A stretch of DNA of 64,000 nucleotides from Seonamhaeicola sp. S2-3 (GTDB lineage Bacteria; Bacteroidota; Bacteroidia; Flavobacteriales; Flavobacteriaceae): contig NZ_CP019389.1 in the NCBI RefSeq assembly GCF_001971785.1, positions 879,001 to 943,000 on the forward strand, given 5' to 3'. This document shows, in pieces, positions 45,496-54,429 of this stretch. The position numbers and the translations under genes were made by a program. Each line of letters starts with the position of its first letter. The stretch's first letter is position 1. The notes below the pieces were generated by a model, which saw only the letters and a program-made list of their open reading frames with translations, did no database searches and was not told where the DNA came from.

Positions 45496-45759
45496 ATGAG
45501 TAAAATTATGACAGTCGACGTATTGTCGAGTATTAAAGGCGCTAAACCCTCTGAAGCGGTAAGCAAATTATTTGATGTAATAAAAAATGCCCATACCAAT
45601 GAGAATACTTTTAATGCCAATAATAATTCGGTTTCTGTTAATGATTTAAGAGATGATGTTGTAATTGAAAGCTCTGATACAGAAAAACAAATTATTAAAG
45701 AGAATTTTCCAAAAGAAAAAAATGGATACTTGGTTGTTTCAAAAGTGATAGAAGAATAA
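45496..45759 (+). CDS. Divergent GatC-like subunit of the tRNA-dependent amidotransferase
   Basis: In this 87-residue protein the C-terminal half, VNDLRDDVVIESSDTEKQIIKENFPKEKNGYLVVSKVIEE, follows the GatC pattern (LRxDxV, then a short helix, NxPxxxxGYxxVxKVIE). The N-terminal half has no sign of the usual LARLxLxxEE helix and instead reads DVLSSIKGAKPSEAVSKLFDVIKNA. Its stop overlaps the gatA start, and it is first in the operon, where GatC is expected. It is therefore the likely stabilising subunit that wraps between GatA and GatB, with an altered N terminus. Calling it GatC rests on the C-terminal motif and context. Confidence 0.7.
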   Translation: MSKIMTVDVLSSIKGAKPSEAVSKLFDVIKNAHTNENTFNANNNSVSVNDLRDDVVIESSDTEKQIIKENFPKEKNGYLVVSKVIEE

Positions 45760-47162
45760 TGATGGAATCTCAAATACACACAATACACAAAAAACTAGTA
45801 AACAAAGAGATTTCTTGTTTAAGCCTAGTAACAGAAAAATTAGAACTACTAAAGAAAAACACCCATAACACCGTTAACAGTTTATTAGAAGATACTGCGT
45901 TACAATTAGCAAAAAAAGTAGATGATAAAATTGCTAATGGTGAAGCTATAGGTTTGCTAGAAGGTATTCCCTTTGGCATTAAAGATGTTTATATGGTTGC
46001 AGGCACCTATACCACTGCTAGTTCTAATTTATTAAAAAACTATAAATCTGCTTACACAGCTACGGCTATACAAAAACTATTAGATGCCGGTGCTATACCT
46101 TTAGTAAAAGAAAATTGCGATAGTTTTGGACATGGTTCATCTAGTGAAAATACCATTTTTGGCGCCGTAAAAAATGCCAAAAACCCAGAACTTGTTGGAG
46201 GTGGCTCTAGTGGTGGTTCTGCAGTAAATGTTGCTAAAGACTACACCGTATTTTCCATTGGAGGAGACACAGGAGGGTCTATCCGCCAACCTGCTGGATA
46301 CAATGGTATTTACGGTTTAAAACCAACTTATGGGCGCATATCAAGATATGGTATTATGGCCTATGCATCATCTACAGATTGCGTTGGTCCCATTGCTAAA
46401 TCTATTGAAGATATTCGCATTGTTTTAAATACTATGAGTGGTAAAGACGTAAAAGATCAAACTACTTACGCTTCAGCGGAAATTAAGCAGAATACTATTT
46501 TAAACTCAGATGGTATTAAAACCGTAGGTTATTTTAAAAACTTTATTGATAGTGAAGCTATAGATAAAGACATCAAAAAAGACTTCCTTTCAACTATTGA
46601 TAAAATAAAGGCTAAAGGCATAGAGGTTAAAGCTTTAGATTTTTTTGAATCTGACACTTTAGTTTCTACCTATTACACCTTAGCCATGGCCGAAACCGCC
46701 TCTAACCTATCGCGTTTAGATGGTACAAACTACGGAAACCGCATTGAAGCCGATAACCTTAAAGAAAGCTATTCTGTTACCCGTTCTGAAAATCTTTCAG
46801 AGGAAACAAAACGCAGAATAGTTGGTGGCAACCAAGTGTTATCACAAGGGTTTAGTGATGAAATTTACTTAAAAGGCTTAGCTTTAAGAGATCAAATTTC
46901 TCAAAATTTTGAAAACGATTTTAAAGAGGTTGACATCATAATTTCACCCGTAACACCAATGGCTCCACCAAAAATTGGTGATAGCTTAAAAGACCCACTA
47001 GCCATGTATTTGTCAGACGCTTATACCGTTGGCTTTAGCCTTGGGCAATTACCAACCTTAACAGTGCCTCAAGGCACAGAAACTGGCTTACAAATTACTG
47101 CCGCAAAAGATAATGACGAACTTGTTTTGAAGTTTGCTAACTTCTTAAAAGATACGATATAA
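45759..47162 (+). CDS. gatA: Asp-tRNA(Asn)/Glu-tRNA(Gln) amidotransferase subunit A
   Basis: This 467-residue amidase-signature enzyme carries GIPFGIKDVYMVAG with the catalytic Lys, VGGGSSGGSAVNVAK and GGDTGGSIRQPAGYNGIYGLKPTYGRISRYGI, containing the cis-Ser and Ser nucleophile. It releases ammonia from glutamine or asparagine for the transamidation of misacylated tRNA. The start overlaps the gatC-like stop, and its own stop shares a base with the gatB-aspS ATG. The neighbouring AspRS suggests that Asp-tRNA(Asn) is the main substrate. Confidence 0.95.
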   Translation: MMESQIHTIHKKLVNKEISCLSLVTEKLELLKKNTHNTVNSLLEDTALQLAKKVDDKIANGEAIGLLEGIPFGIKDVYMVAGTYTTASSNLLKNYKSAYTATAIQKLLDAGAIPLVKENCDSFGHGSSSENTIFGAVKNAKNPELVGGGSSGGSAVNVAKDYTVFSIGGDTGGSIRQPAGYNGIYGLKPTYGRISRYGIMAYASSTDCVGPIAKSIEDIRIVLNTMSGKDVKDQTTYASAEIKQNTILNSDGIKTVGYFKNFIDSEAIDKDIKKDFLSTIDKIKAKGIEVKALDFFESDTLVSTYYTLAMAETASNLSRLDGTNYGNRIEADNLKESYSVTRSENLSEETKRRIVGGNQVLSQGFSDEIYLKGLALRDQISQNFENDFKEVDIIISPVTPMAPPKIGDSLKDPLAMYLSDAYTVGFSLGQLPTLTVPQGTETGLQITAAKDNDELVLKFANFLKDTI

Positions 47163-50100
47163 TGGATTTAGAGCAATTAAAAGAGGCTTTAAAAGCCCAC
47201 GAATTAGAATTGGTTATAGGACTAGAAACCCACATTAGATTAAATACAAAAACCAAATTATTCTGCTCTTGCCCTAATCAAGAGATTGAAACTCCTAATG
47301 AAAACATCTGCTCTGTTTGTACAGGACAAATGGGGGTTTTACCTGCTATTAATAAAGAAGCTATTACCAAAGCCATCTATTTTGGTAAAGCCGTAAAATC
47401 TACTTTCAGTAATGAGGTTATTTCATGGGATCGAAAACATTACGAATACCCAGATAACCCTAAAAACATTCAAATTACACAATTTCATCATCCAGTAATA
47501 CCAGACGGACAAGTATCTTGTTTTAGAAATGATGGGAGTGAATTCACAGTAAATTTAACCCAAGTTCATATAGAAGAAGATGCTGCTAAATTAGTGCACG
47601 AGAAAAAAGTTTCTTTGGTAGATTTTAATAAAGCTGGTGTACCTCTTATTGAAATTGTTACAGAGCCATGTATTCATCATATTGAAGATGCTTCAACCTA
47701 TGCACAATATTTACAACGCATTGTTCAAAATTTAAAAATCTCTGAAGCTAATCTTGAAAAAGGAGAGTTTAAATCAGACGTATCTGTGTCGCTCAGAAAA
47801 AAGCGTAGCTACAGCTTAAATCCGCGTACTGAAATAAAAAACTTAAACTCTTTTAAGTTTATGACAGAGGCTTTAAAAGAAGAAGTTGAAAAACAGCTTA
47901 ACTACTATATAGAACACAAAGAATTTAGACCAGACCAAACAACGGTTTTATTTGATGCCGATTTAAAGCAAACTAAAACCATGCGTAAAAAAGAGTTTGA
48001 AGCAGATTACCGTTTCATCTCTGAACCAGATTTACCATTTGTAAATATAAAAGATGTTGTAGAATCTATTGATGTAGATATAAGTTCACTGCCATATGCT
48101 GTAGAACGTATTTTAATTAAAGGCGGTGTATTACCACAAGATGCCAAATTTTTTACGGCAGACCCATTACGCTCTAAAACTTTTATGACCATAAACAAAG
48201 AGCTTAATGACCCATCGTTTGTTGCTAAAACATTAGTAAATAACATTGGTGCCGATGATTATGCTGACATCTACAGAATTGAGCACCTTATTGAAATTTT
48301 TAAACTTTTCAAAGAAGATAAAATTACTTCGGTATTAGTTCAAAATGCCATTACATCGTATTTAAAAGATAGAAATTTTGACTACAATAAGTATTTTGAA
48401 GACAACACCATTTCAAAAGAAAAAATTGACAGTGCTATAGCAAAAGTTATTAAAGAAAATGATGCTATAGCTAACGATATTAAAAATGGCAACCAAGGTA
48501 AAGCAGGTATTTTAGTTGGTAAAGTTATTGGTATTATTGGTAAAGGTGCATCAGGAAAAGTTATTCGTCAAGGTATTTTAGATGCTCTAGCTGCTGAAAA
48601 TGTAGTAGATGCTAAAACAGAAAAACAGAAAGAATCTCAGAAAACTCAACCCCAAAAAGGAACTACTAAAGAAGAGGAAGAAACACTACCCGAAATTCCC
48701 TTAGTAGTTAAAGATGAGTATAGAACACACGTTGCAACCGATTTATCTGAAGCTTCTATTTCAGAAAAAGTAACACTTTCAGGATGGGTATCTAGTGTTA
48801 GAGACCATGGTGAGCTAATGTTTATAGATTTACGCGATTCTAGTAACGAAATTTTTCAAGTGCGTTTAAGCAGAGAAACCTTCCCTAATTTAGATGAATT
48901 GGTAAAGTTAAAACCAGAATCTGTTATTATGGTCACGGGTGAAATTGTTAAACGTAAAGAAGATGACTTTAACCCAAGCCTAAGAACAGGAACCATTGAG
49001 TTAGAAACTTCAGAGTTAGACATCCTAAACCTTTCAAAAACGTTGCCATTTGAAATTAAACGTGCAACCAAAACCAATGAAACTACGCGTTTTCAATACA
49101 AATTTCTAGACCATAGAAATGCCGATGTTCACCGTGTTATAAAAAATCGTCATAGAGTTATTAAACTAATGCGCGATATTTTAGATGCACAAGATTTTCT
49201 AGAAATAGAAACACCTATTTTAAGTGCAGGAACCGATGAAGGCGCTCGCGAATTCATAGTACCAACACGTAAAGAAGCTGGAGCTTTTTACACCCTACCA
49301 CAAGCACCTCAGCAATTTAAACAAATGCTTATGGTGAGTGGTTATGAAAAGTATTTCCAAATAGCACGTTGTTTTAGAGACGAAGATTCTCGTGGTGATC
49401 GTCAACCAGAGTTCACTCAATTAGATATTGAAATGGCTTATGCCAGCATGCAACAAATTATAGATTTAAACACCAAAATGTTTAATGAAATTGTAAAGAA
49501 AGTATATGGCAAAAAATGGATTTTAAAACCATTCCAAGTATTAACTTATAAGGAAGCCATGGATAAATATGGTTGCGACAGACCAGACCTTCGTTTTGGT
49601 TTAGAAATGCAAGATATAACTGAAATAGTTAAAGATACCACCTTCCAAGTATTTAGTAAACCTATTGATGAAGGCGGTATTGTAAAATGCATAAAAGTTT
49701 CTGCTAAAGAACAAGGCAACAAACGCATGTCTAAAGGACAAATAGAAAAACTAACAGGCATTGCACAAGATCACGGTTTAGGTGGTTTAGCTTATATTAT
49801 TGTAAATGAAAACGATTTACAATCACCAATCATTAAATTTTTAGGTGAAGATATAGCTGCAGGAATCATAAAAACTACCAATGCGCAAGTAGGAGATATA
49901 GTGTTCTTTTCTGCTGCTGATTATGCCACAGCAAATAAAGCTTTAGATGCTGTTAGACAAGAAATGGGTCGGATGTTAAAGCTCATAAACCCCAAAGAAT
50001 TAAGACCAGCATGGGTTGTAGATTTTCCTATGTTTGAAAAAACCGATGAAGGTAATTGGACGTTTACACACAATCCTTTTTCAATGCCAGCAACTTATGA

Positions 50101-50500
50101 CATTGAAAAACATATAAACGGTAAAGAAGAAGAAATTGGCTCAATTATAGCACAACAATACGATTTAATTTTGAATGGCTACGAAATTGGTGGCGGTTCT
50201 GTACGTGCGCATAAGCCTGAAATTTTAGAAGCTACCTACCGAAACATGGGTTACAACAAAGAAGAAATGATGAAAAGCGTTGGCACTATGTACAAAGCAT
50301 TCCATTATGGCGCACCACCACACGGTGGTATAGCTTGGGGTGTAGACCGCTTAATGATGATTTTAGAGAAAAAAGCTTCTATTAGAGAAGTAATGGCATT
50401 TCCTAAAACTGGTACTAGTGAAGATTTATTATTTGGCGCACCATCACCTTTGTCTGATAAAAAAGTGGAAGAAATGAATGTTAAAATTATGAAAAAGTAA
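47162..50500 (+). CDS. GatB/aspartyl-tRNA synthetase fusion
   Basis: The 1112 residues contain GatB at about 1-480: LVIGLETHIRLNTKTKLFC, Zn-type CSCP and CSVC pairs, NKAGVPLIEIVTEP, and a C-terminal YqeY-like tail ILVGKVIGIIGKGASGKVI. A charged linker (about 483-515) leads to a full bacterial-type AspRS (about 520-1112): OB fold VTLSGWVSSVRDHGELMFIDLRD, motif 2 FRDEDSRGDRQPEFTQLDIEMAY, a GAD insertion, and motif 3 GGIAWGVDRLMMIL. His in RDHG is typical of non-discriminating AspRS. So Asp-tRNA(Asn) could be made and amidated by one complex. Such a bifunctional protein has been annotated in Flavobacteriaceae, as I recall. Confidence 0.93.
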   Translation: MDLEQLKEALKAHELELVIGLETHIRLNTKTKLFCSCPNQEIETPNENICSVCTGQMGVLPAINKEAITKAIYFGKAVKSTFSNEVISWDRKHYEYPDNPKNIQITQFHHPVIPDGQVSCFRNDGSEFTVNLTQVHIEEDAAKLVHEKKVSLVDFNKAGVPLIEIVTEPCIHHIEDASTYAQYLQRIVQNLKISEANLEKGEFKSDVSVSLRKKRSYSLNPRTEIKNLNSFKFMTEALKEEVEKQLNYYIEHKEFRPDQTTVLFDADLKQTKTMRKKEFEADYRFISEPDLPFVNIKDVVESIDVDISSLPYAVERILIKGGVLPQDAKFFTADPLRSKTFMTINKELNDPSFVAKTLVNNIGADDYADIYRIEHLIEIFKLFKEDKITSVLVQNAITSYLKDRNFDYNKYFEDNTISKEKIDSAIAKVIKENDAIANDIKNGNQGKAGILVGKVIGIIGKGASGKVIRQGILDALAAENVVDAKTEKQKESQKTQPQKGTTKEEEETLPEIPLVVKDEYRTHVATDLSEASISEKVTLSGWVSSVRDHGELMFIDLRDSSNEIFQVRLSRETFPNLDELVKLKPESVIMVTGEIVKRKEDDFNPSLRTGTIELETSELDILNLSKTLPFEIKRATKTNETTRFQYKFLDHRNADVHRVIKNRHRVIKLMRDILDAQDFLEIETPILSAGTDEGAREFIVPTRKEAGAFYTLPQAPQQFKQMLMVSGYEKYFQIARCFRDEDSRGDRQPEFTQLDIEMAYASMQQIIDLNTKMFNEIVKKVYGKKWILKPFQVLTYKEAMDKYGCDRPDLRFGLEMQDITEIVKDTTFQVFSKPIDEGGIVKCIKVSAKEQGNKRMSKGQIEKLTGIAQDHGLGGLAYIIVNENDLQSPIIKFLGEDIAAGIIKTTNAQVGDIVFFSAADYATANKALDAVRQEMGRMLKLINPKELRPAWVVDFPMFEKTDEGNWTFTHNPFSMPATYDIEKHINGKEEEIGSIIAQQYDLILNGYEIGGGSVRAHKPEILEATYRNMGYNKEEMMKSVGTMYKAFHYGAPPHGGIAWGVDRLMMILEKKASIREVMAFPKTGTSEDLLFGAPSPLSDKKVEEMNVKIMKK

Positions 50501-50544
50501 TTTTTAATACTTCCTCTAATACATTTTAGCTATGTTTGTTGCTA

Positions 50545-51822
50545 ATGAAAGCAATTAAAATATCTATTTTACTTTTAAGCTTTTCTGTTTTTGCACAATC
50601 TAGCTGGAAGCTTGCCCCTAATATTACACCAAATAATAATGGGCAACGGTTTGATGATGTATATTTTTTAGATGAAAATACAGGTTGGGCAGCTAATGGT
50701 TATTATGCTTCTGTTTTTAAAACAGCCGATGGAGGTTTAACTTGGACTGAGCAACTCAACGAAGCCAGTCTATCTGGTAGTTATTATTTTAGAAACATCA
50801 TATTTTTAAATGAAAATATTGGTTTTTTAGGCACTTTAAACAATGTTTTTTTTAAAACCACTAATGGTGGACAAACTTGGAGTGAAGTTACAAACATAAC
50901 ACCAAATCCAAATGCTATTTGTGGGCTAGACGTTGTTGGAACATCAACTATTTATGGTTGTGGCGCTTATTTTGAACCAGCTCATATTATAAAATCTACA
51001 GATAGTGGTAACACATGGCAATACATAGATATGTCTACCTATGCAACAGCCTTGGTTGAAATAAAATTCACCTCAGAAACTACAGGCTATGTTGCTGGTA
51101 AAAGCACTACAGGTGCAGTTATTTTAAAAACTACTGATGGTGGACAAACCTGGACAGAAATTTACAACTCTAATATTTCTGGTGAATACGTTTGGAAACT
51201 ACAAATCTTAAATAGCAACCCTAATACTTTTTTTGGTGCTGTTTACAGTACAGCTCCTAACCCTGGAAAATTAATTTCTTCATCTAATGCAGGAATAACT
51301 TGGAGCAGTTTTGATGCTCCAGAAAGTGATGTGCAAGCTGTTGGATTTATTAATGAAACCACAGGTTGGATGGGTGGTCATAACACAGGTTTTTACCAAA
51401 CAGATAATGGTGGACAAACCTGGACTAACCTTAATGTTGGAAGTAATTTAAATAGAATTTTTGTTATTAATGAATCATTAGCTTATGCATCAGGTACTAG
51501 TATTTATAAATATACCTCTAAAACTTTAAACACTGAGAGTTTTAATAATGATGTAGCTAAAAATCCATTAGCAATTTTAATAACAAAAAACCCGATAGAA
51601 AATACTTTAGAATTTACAATAGATTTTAAAGCACCAGATAATATTCTTATAAACTTATATGATAGTAATGGCAAGTTTTTAAAAAAACTACAACGCGATA
51701 TAATAACTACCAAAACTAAAAAAGTTTATAATTATAATGTAAACTACCTAGCTAGCGGGCATTATATTATTGAATTCCACAATAATTTAGGCAAAATTTC
51801 AAAACAAATAATTAAATTATAG
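50545..51822 (+). CDS. Secreted YCF48/BNR-type propeller protein with T9SS sorting tail
   Basis: The 425 residues run from ATG at 50545 (MKAIKISILLLSFSVFAQ, signal peptide). A TTG start 9 bases earlier is possible but less likely. Repeated motifs KTADGGLTWTE, KTTNGGQTWSEV, STDSGNTWQYI, KTTDGGQTWTEI and QTDNGGQTWTNL mark a seven-blade-like propeller of the YCF48/HCF136 kind, as in many secreted Bacteroidota proteins. The C-terminal 85 residues (ITKNPIENTLEFTIDFKAP ... GHYIIEFHNNLGKISKQIIKL) form a sorting domain. Secretion by T9SS is inferred from it; ligand unknown. Confidence 0.85.
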   Translation: MKAIKISILLLSFSVFAQSSWKLAPNITPNNNGQRFDDVYFLDENTGWAANGYYASVFKTADGGLTWTEQLNEASLSGSYYFRNIIFLNENIGFLGTLNNVFFKTTNGGQTWSEVTNITPNPNAICGLDVVGTSTIYGCGAYFEPAHIIKSTDSGNTWQYIDMSTYATALVEIKFTSETTGYVAGKSTTGAVILKTTDGGQTWTEIYNSNISGEYVWKLQILNSNPNTFFGAVYSTAPNPGKLISSSNAGITWSSFDAPESDVQAVGFINETTGWMGGHNTGFYQTDNGGQTWTNLNVGSNLNRIFVINESLAYASGTSIYKYTSKTLNTESFNNDVAKNPLAILITKNPIENTLEFTIDFKAPDNILINLYDSNGKFLKKLQRDIITTKTKKVYNYNVNYLASGHYIIEFHNNLGKISKQIIKL

Positions 51823-51949
51823 TTTAGAATTTACTAATTATTTTCAGCTTAAATTTCTAACATAATTTATATAAAATTTAACGTTTACACGGTAAGTTTT
51901 ACCCTAACTTTCAGACAACATCAACTTAAAACCACATAAAATTAAAAAC

Positions 51950-52480
51950 ATGAAAAAATTATCTTTTTTAGGTATTGCTACACTAGTTTTAACCTTATTT
52001 TTAACTACTAACATTACCGCTCAAGAATTTAGAGGATTAGACAAAAGCCCTATGGATGCTGCTATTTACAGAACCTCTAGAAAGGCTCCTGCCATGGTAA
52101 AAGTAATTTATAGCAGACCTCAACTAAAAGGAAGAGAACTAAGTAAATTAGCTCCAAATGGTAAGGTATGGCGAACTGGTGCTAACGAAGCTACTTCTAT
52201 TACTTTATATAATGATATGAAAATTGAAGGAAAACTAGTTAAAGCTGGAGAATATTCGCTTTTTACTATACCAGGAGACAAAGAGTGGACTATTATTATA
52301 AATAAAGATATAAATGTTTGGGGAGCTTATTCTTATAATGAAGCCAATGATGTTATAAGAGTATCTGCCCCTGTGAGCACTGGTGAAAAAACACTTGAAG
52401 CCTTTTCTATAGCCTTTACAGAAGGCAATATGCACTTGGGTTGGGGAACCACCAGAGTTACCGTACCTATTACAAAATAA
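51950..52480 (+). CDS. DUF2911 exported protein
   Basis: The 176 residues comprise a signal peptide (KLSFLGIATLVLTLFLTTNITAQ) and a DUF2911 domain: SRKAPAMVKVIYSRPQLKGRELSKLAPNGKVWRTGANEATSITLYNDMKIEGKLVKAGEYSLFTIPGDKEWTIIINKD. The family is common in Bacteroidota and has no assigned function. It is a monocistronic gene with a strong terminator. Confidence 0.9.
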   Translation: MKKLSFLGIATLVLTLFLTTNITAQEFRGLDKSPMDAAIYRTSRKAPAMVKVIYSRPQLKGRELSKLAPNGKVWRTGANEATSITLYNDMKIEGKLVKAGEYSLFTIPGDKEWTIIINKDINVWGAYSYNEANDVIRVSAPVSTGEKTLEAFSIAFTEGNMHLGWGTTRVTVPITK

Positions 52481-52500
52481 CCTTAGAACAGTTTACGATA

Positions 52501-52541
52501 AAAAAAGCTTCTCAAACCTATAAACTTGAGAAGCTTTTTTT
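52501..52541. terminator. Bidirectional terminator after DUF2911
   Basis: AAAAAAGCTTCTCAA (52501-52515) pairs fully with TTGAGAAGCTTTTTT (52526-52540) around a 10-base loop. It lies between the DUF2911 gene and the converging barrel gene. Confidence 0.87.
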
Positions 52542-52555
52542 TAATTAAAGGCTAT

Positions 52556-53632
52556 TTAATCCATATCAAAACGGACACCTATAGAAATATTATTTTGATC
52601 TACTAACTGATCTTTAAATATGGGAGACAAATCGTATTTAACATACAAAGCCGCATTACCAAACGCCATATACCCACTTAAACCATAAACCAAATCTGTA
52701 GTATTAAGTCCGCGCTTTTGCTTTTCTTTAATACGCTCTCCATCTAATTTATATTTTAGTTTTTGGCGGGTACCTATATTAAATCCGGCATAACCACCCA
52801 AACCTAGTTTAAATTGTTTTTTAGTTGAATACCTAAAATAAGTGTCTTTTTCTATTTTTTTTGATGGTCCAATTTCAAAATGAACAGGGAATACTAAATT
52901 GGTTATTGATAGCTTAGATTTTTTTAAATCATACGGAAATTCTTCTAATTCCGTTAGGTTATCTTGTTTTACAAAATACATGTTGTCTTTAGGTTTTAAC
53001 CCATTAATTTGAAGAGAATAGCCATACTTGAATCTTAAAAAATTAGAGTTTTTAAAAACACGTGTTTTCCACGCCCACCCAATTTCAATAAAACGAGAGC
53101 CTCCAAACTTATACGGAGAATCATCTAAACTCTCTCCTTCAATAATAGCGTTATTTAAACCAAATGCCAATACCAAATCACTGGTGGTACGCTTGTCATA
53201 TTTTTTAGGTTTGTTTTTACTGTTTATTTTAACTCCTGCAAAACTACCTTCTTCACCTCCTATACTAACCCCTATTTTTGATAAATCTTCATCGTTTTGA
53301 GTTTTGTAGCCTTCTTCATTACGTTCTAATAAAGCTATTTTATTATTAATAATAGCTATTCTATTTTCAATATTTAAAGCTCGTTTTTTGGCAACTTCTT
53401 GTTTTAAAACTTCGGCTTCTGTATTAGTTATTTCACCTTTTTCTAACCTAATATTTATGGCTTCTACCTCGACTTTCAAAAACTCGCGCTCTTCTTCATT
53501 AATCTGTTCTTTAAGCGCTTTTAAAGTTTCTATTTTTTCTTTATTAACTTTAGGAATTGAGTCTTGTGCATTGCTTAATTGCACACATAAACATAGCACC
53601 AATAGTGCTAAATAATTAGTAATTGTTTGCAT
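52556..53632 (-). CDS. Exported protein with coiled coil and barrel-like C terminus
   Basis: The 358 residues comprise a signal peptide (LALLVLCLCVQLSNAQ), a long Glu/Lys-rich helical region at about 28-110 (EKIETLKALKEQINEEEREFLKVEVEAINIRLEKGE), and a C-terminal half with alternating hydrophobic strands (FLRFKYGYSLQING, FKLGLGGYAGFNIGTRQKLKYKLD) ending in IGVRFDMD. It may be an outer membrane barrel with a periplasmic coiled coil. It is the third gene after the ECF sigma factor, so it may be under that regulator or be its sensor. No family recognised. Confidence 0.75.
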   Translation of the reverse strand: MQTITNYLALLVLCLCVQLSNAQDSIPKVNKEKIETLKALKEQINEEEREFLKVEVEAINIRLEKGEITNTEAEVLKQEVAKKRALNIENRIAIINNKIALLERNEEGYKTQNDEDLSKIGVSIGGEEGSFAGVKINSKNKPKKYDKRTTSDLVLAFGLNNAIIEGESLDDSPYKFGGSRFIEIGWAWKTRVFKNSNFLRFKYGYSLQINGLKPKDNMYFVKQDNLTELEEFPYDLKKSKLSITNLVFPVHFEIGPSKKIEKDTYFRYSTKKQFKLGLGGYAGFNIGTRQKLKYKLDGERIKEKQKRGLNTTDLVYGLSGYMAFGNAALYVKYDLSPIFKDQLVDQNNISIGVRFDMD

Positions 53633-53670
53633 AACTGTTCGTTTATTTAATTGATGAATGATGATTTTCT

Positions 53671-54429
53671 TTAATTATTACGATTGGCTACTGCTGTTTT
53701 TACCGTACCGTAACTTGCCTTTAAAGCTTCAAAAACTTTAGTTCTAAAAGATTTATCTAAATCGGTTTCAACTTCTTGAAGTAGTTTATTAGCATCAACA
53801 ATTGTAGCACTTTCATTATAGAGCTTTTTTAAAGCAATCTCTCTCTGAGCCTGTTGTAACAACGCTTCTACCTCAGTATCTGTAACTTTATTTTTTTGCT
53901 CTTTTAACGCTTTTACTTGTGCTACTACTTGCTGTACTTTTTGTTCTTCAAAGGTTAATGCTTCTTTTAACTCTTTGGTAGGTGTAATAGTTTCTGATGT
54001 TTTTGATACTTCTATATTTTCTGAAACTATAACGGGAACTTTATTTAAAATTGGACCAACACTTTTTACTGGTGATTCATCTTTTATTTTAATTCCTGAT
54101 TTTTGGGTAGTCACTATTTTCTCTTGAGTTTGCTTTTGGCCTGAACTGTATAATGACTTCTGTTCTAATGCTTCGGGTTTATTACCTTTGGGAGTTTCAA
54201 CTACTTGAGGAGCTATAATTTCTTGTTTATTATCTACCAATTGAGATACAACAAACAACACCCCTACAATACTTGCAGCGACACCGTACCACCAGTATAA
54301 ATTAACGTGTTTCTTTTTTTCATTAGCATCTAAACGTTCTGACAATTTATCCCAAGCATTAACTGATGGTTTTAACCGTCTTTCTTCAAGTTTGTCTTTT
54401 ATATGCTTATCAAAATTAACTGGTGCCAT
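53671..54429 (-). CDS. Single-span membrane protein, candidate anti-sigma factor
   Basis: The 252 residues run from ATG at 54429 (MAPVNFDKHIKDKLEERRLKPSVNAWDKLSERLD), which overlaps the sigma-factor gene by 14 bases; a longer frame from 54513 lies wholly inside that gene and is unlikely. One membrane span at about 46-68 (VNLYWWYGVAASIVGVLFVVSQLV) is followed by a long charged periplasmic part rich in Glu/Lys/Gln. Position and topology suit an anti-sigma factor, but no ZAS-type zinc motif is seen, so the role is inferred. Confidence 0.78.
   Translation of the reverse strand: MAPVNFDKHIKDKLEERRLKPSVNAWDKLSERLDANEKKKHVNLYWWYGVAASIVGVLFVVSQLVDNKQEIIAPQVVETPKGNKPEALEQKSLYSSGQKQTQEKIVTTQKSGIKIKDESPVKSVGPILNKVPVIVSENIEVSKTSETITPTKELKEALTFEEQKVQQVVAQVKALKEQKNKVTDTEVEALLQQAQREIALKKLYNESATIVDANKLLQEVETDLDKSFRTKVFEALKASYGTVKTAVANRNN

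Noticed and set aside
45489-45788. Minus-strand ORF opposite the gatC-like gene
   Set aside because: It is fully antisense to a gene with a GatC C-terminal motif and overlaps gatA; no homology is seen.
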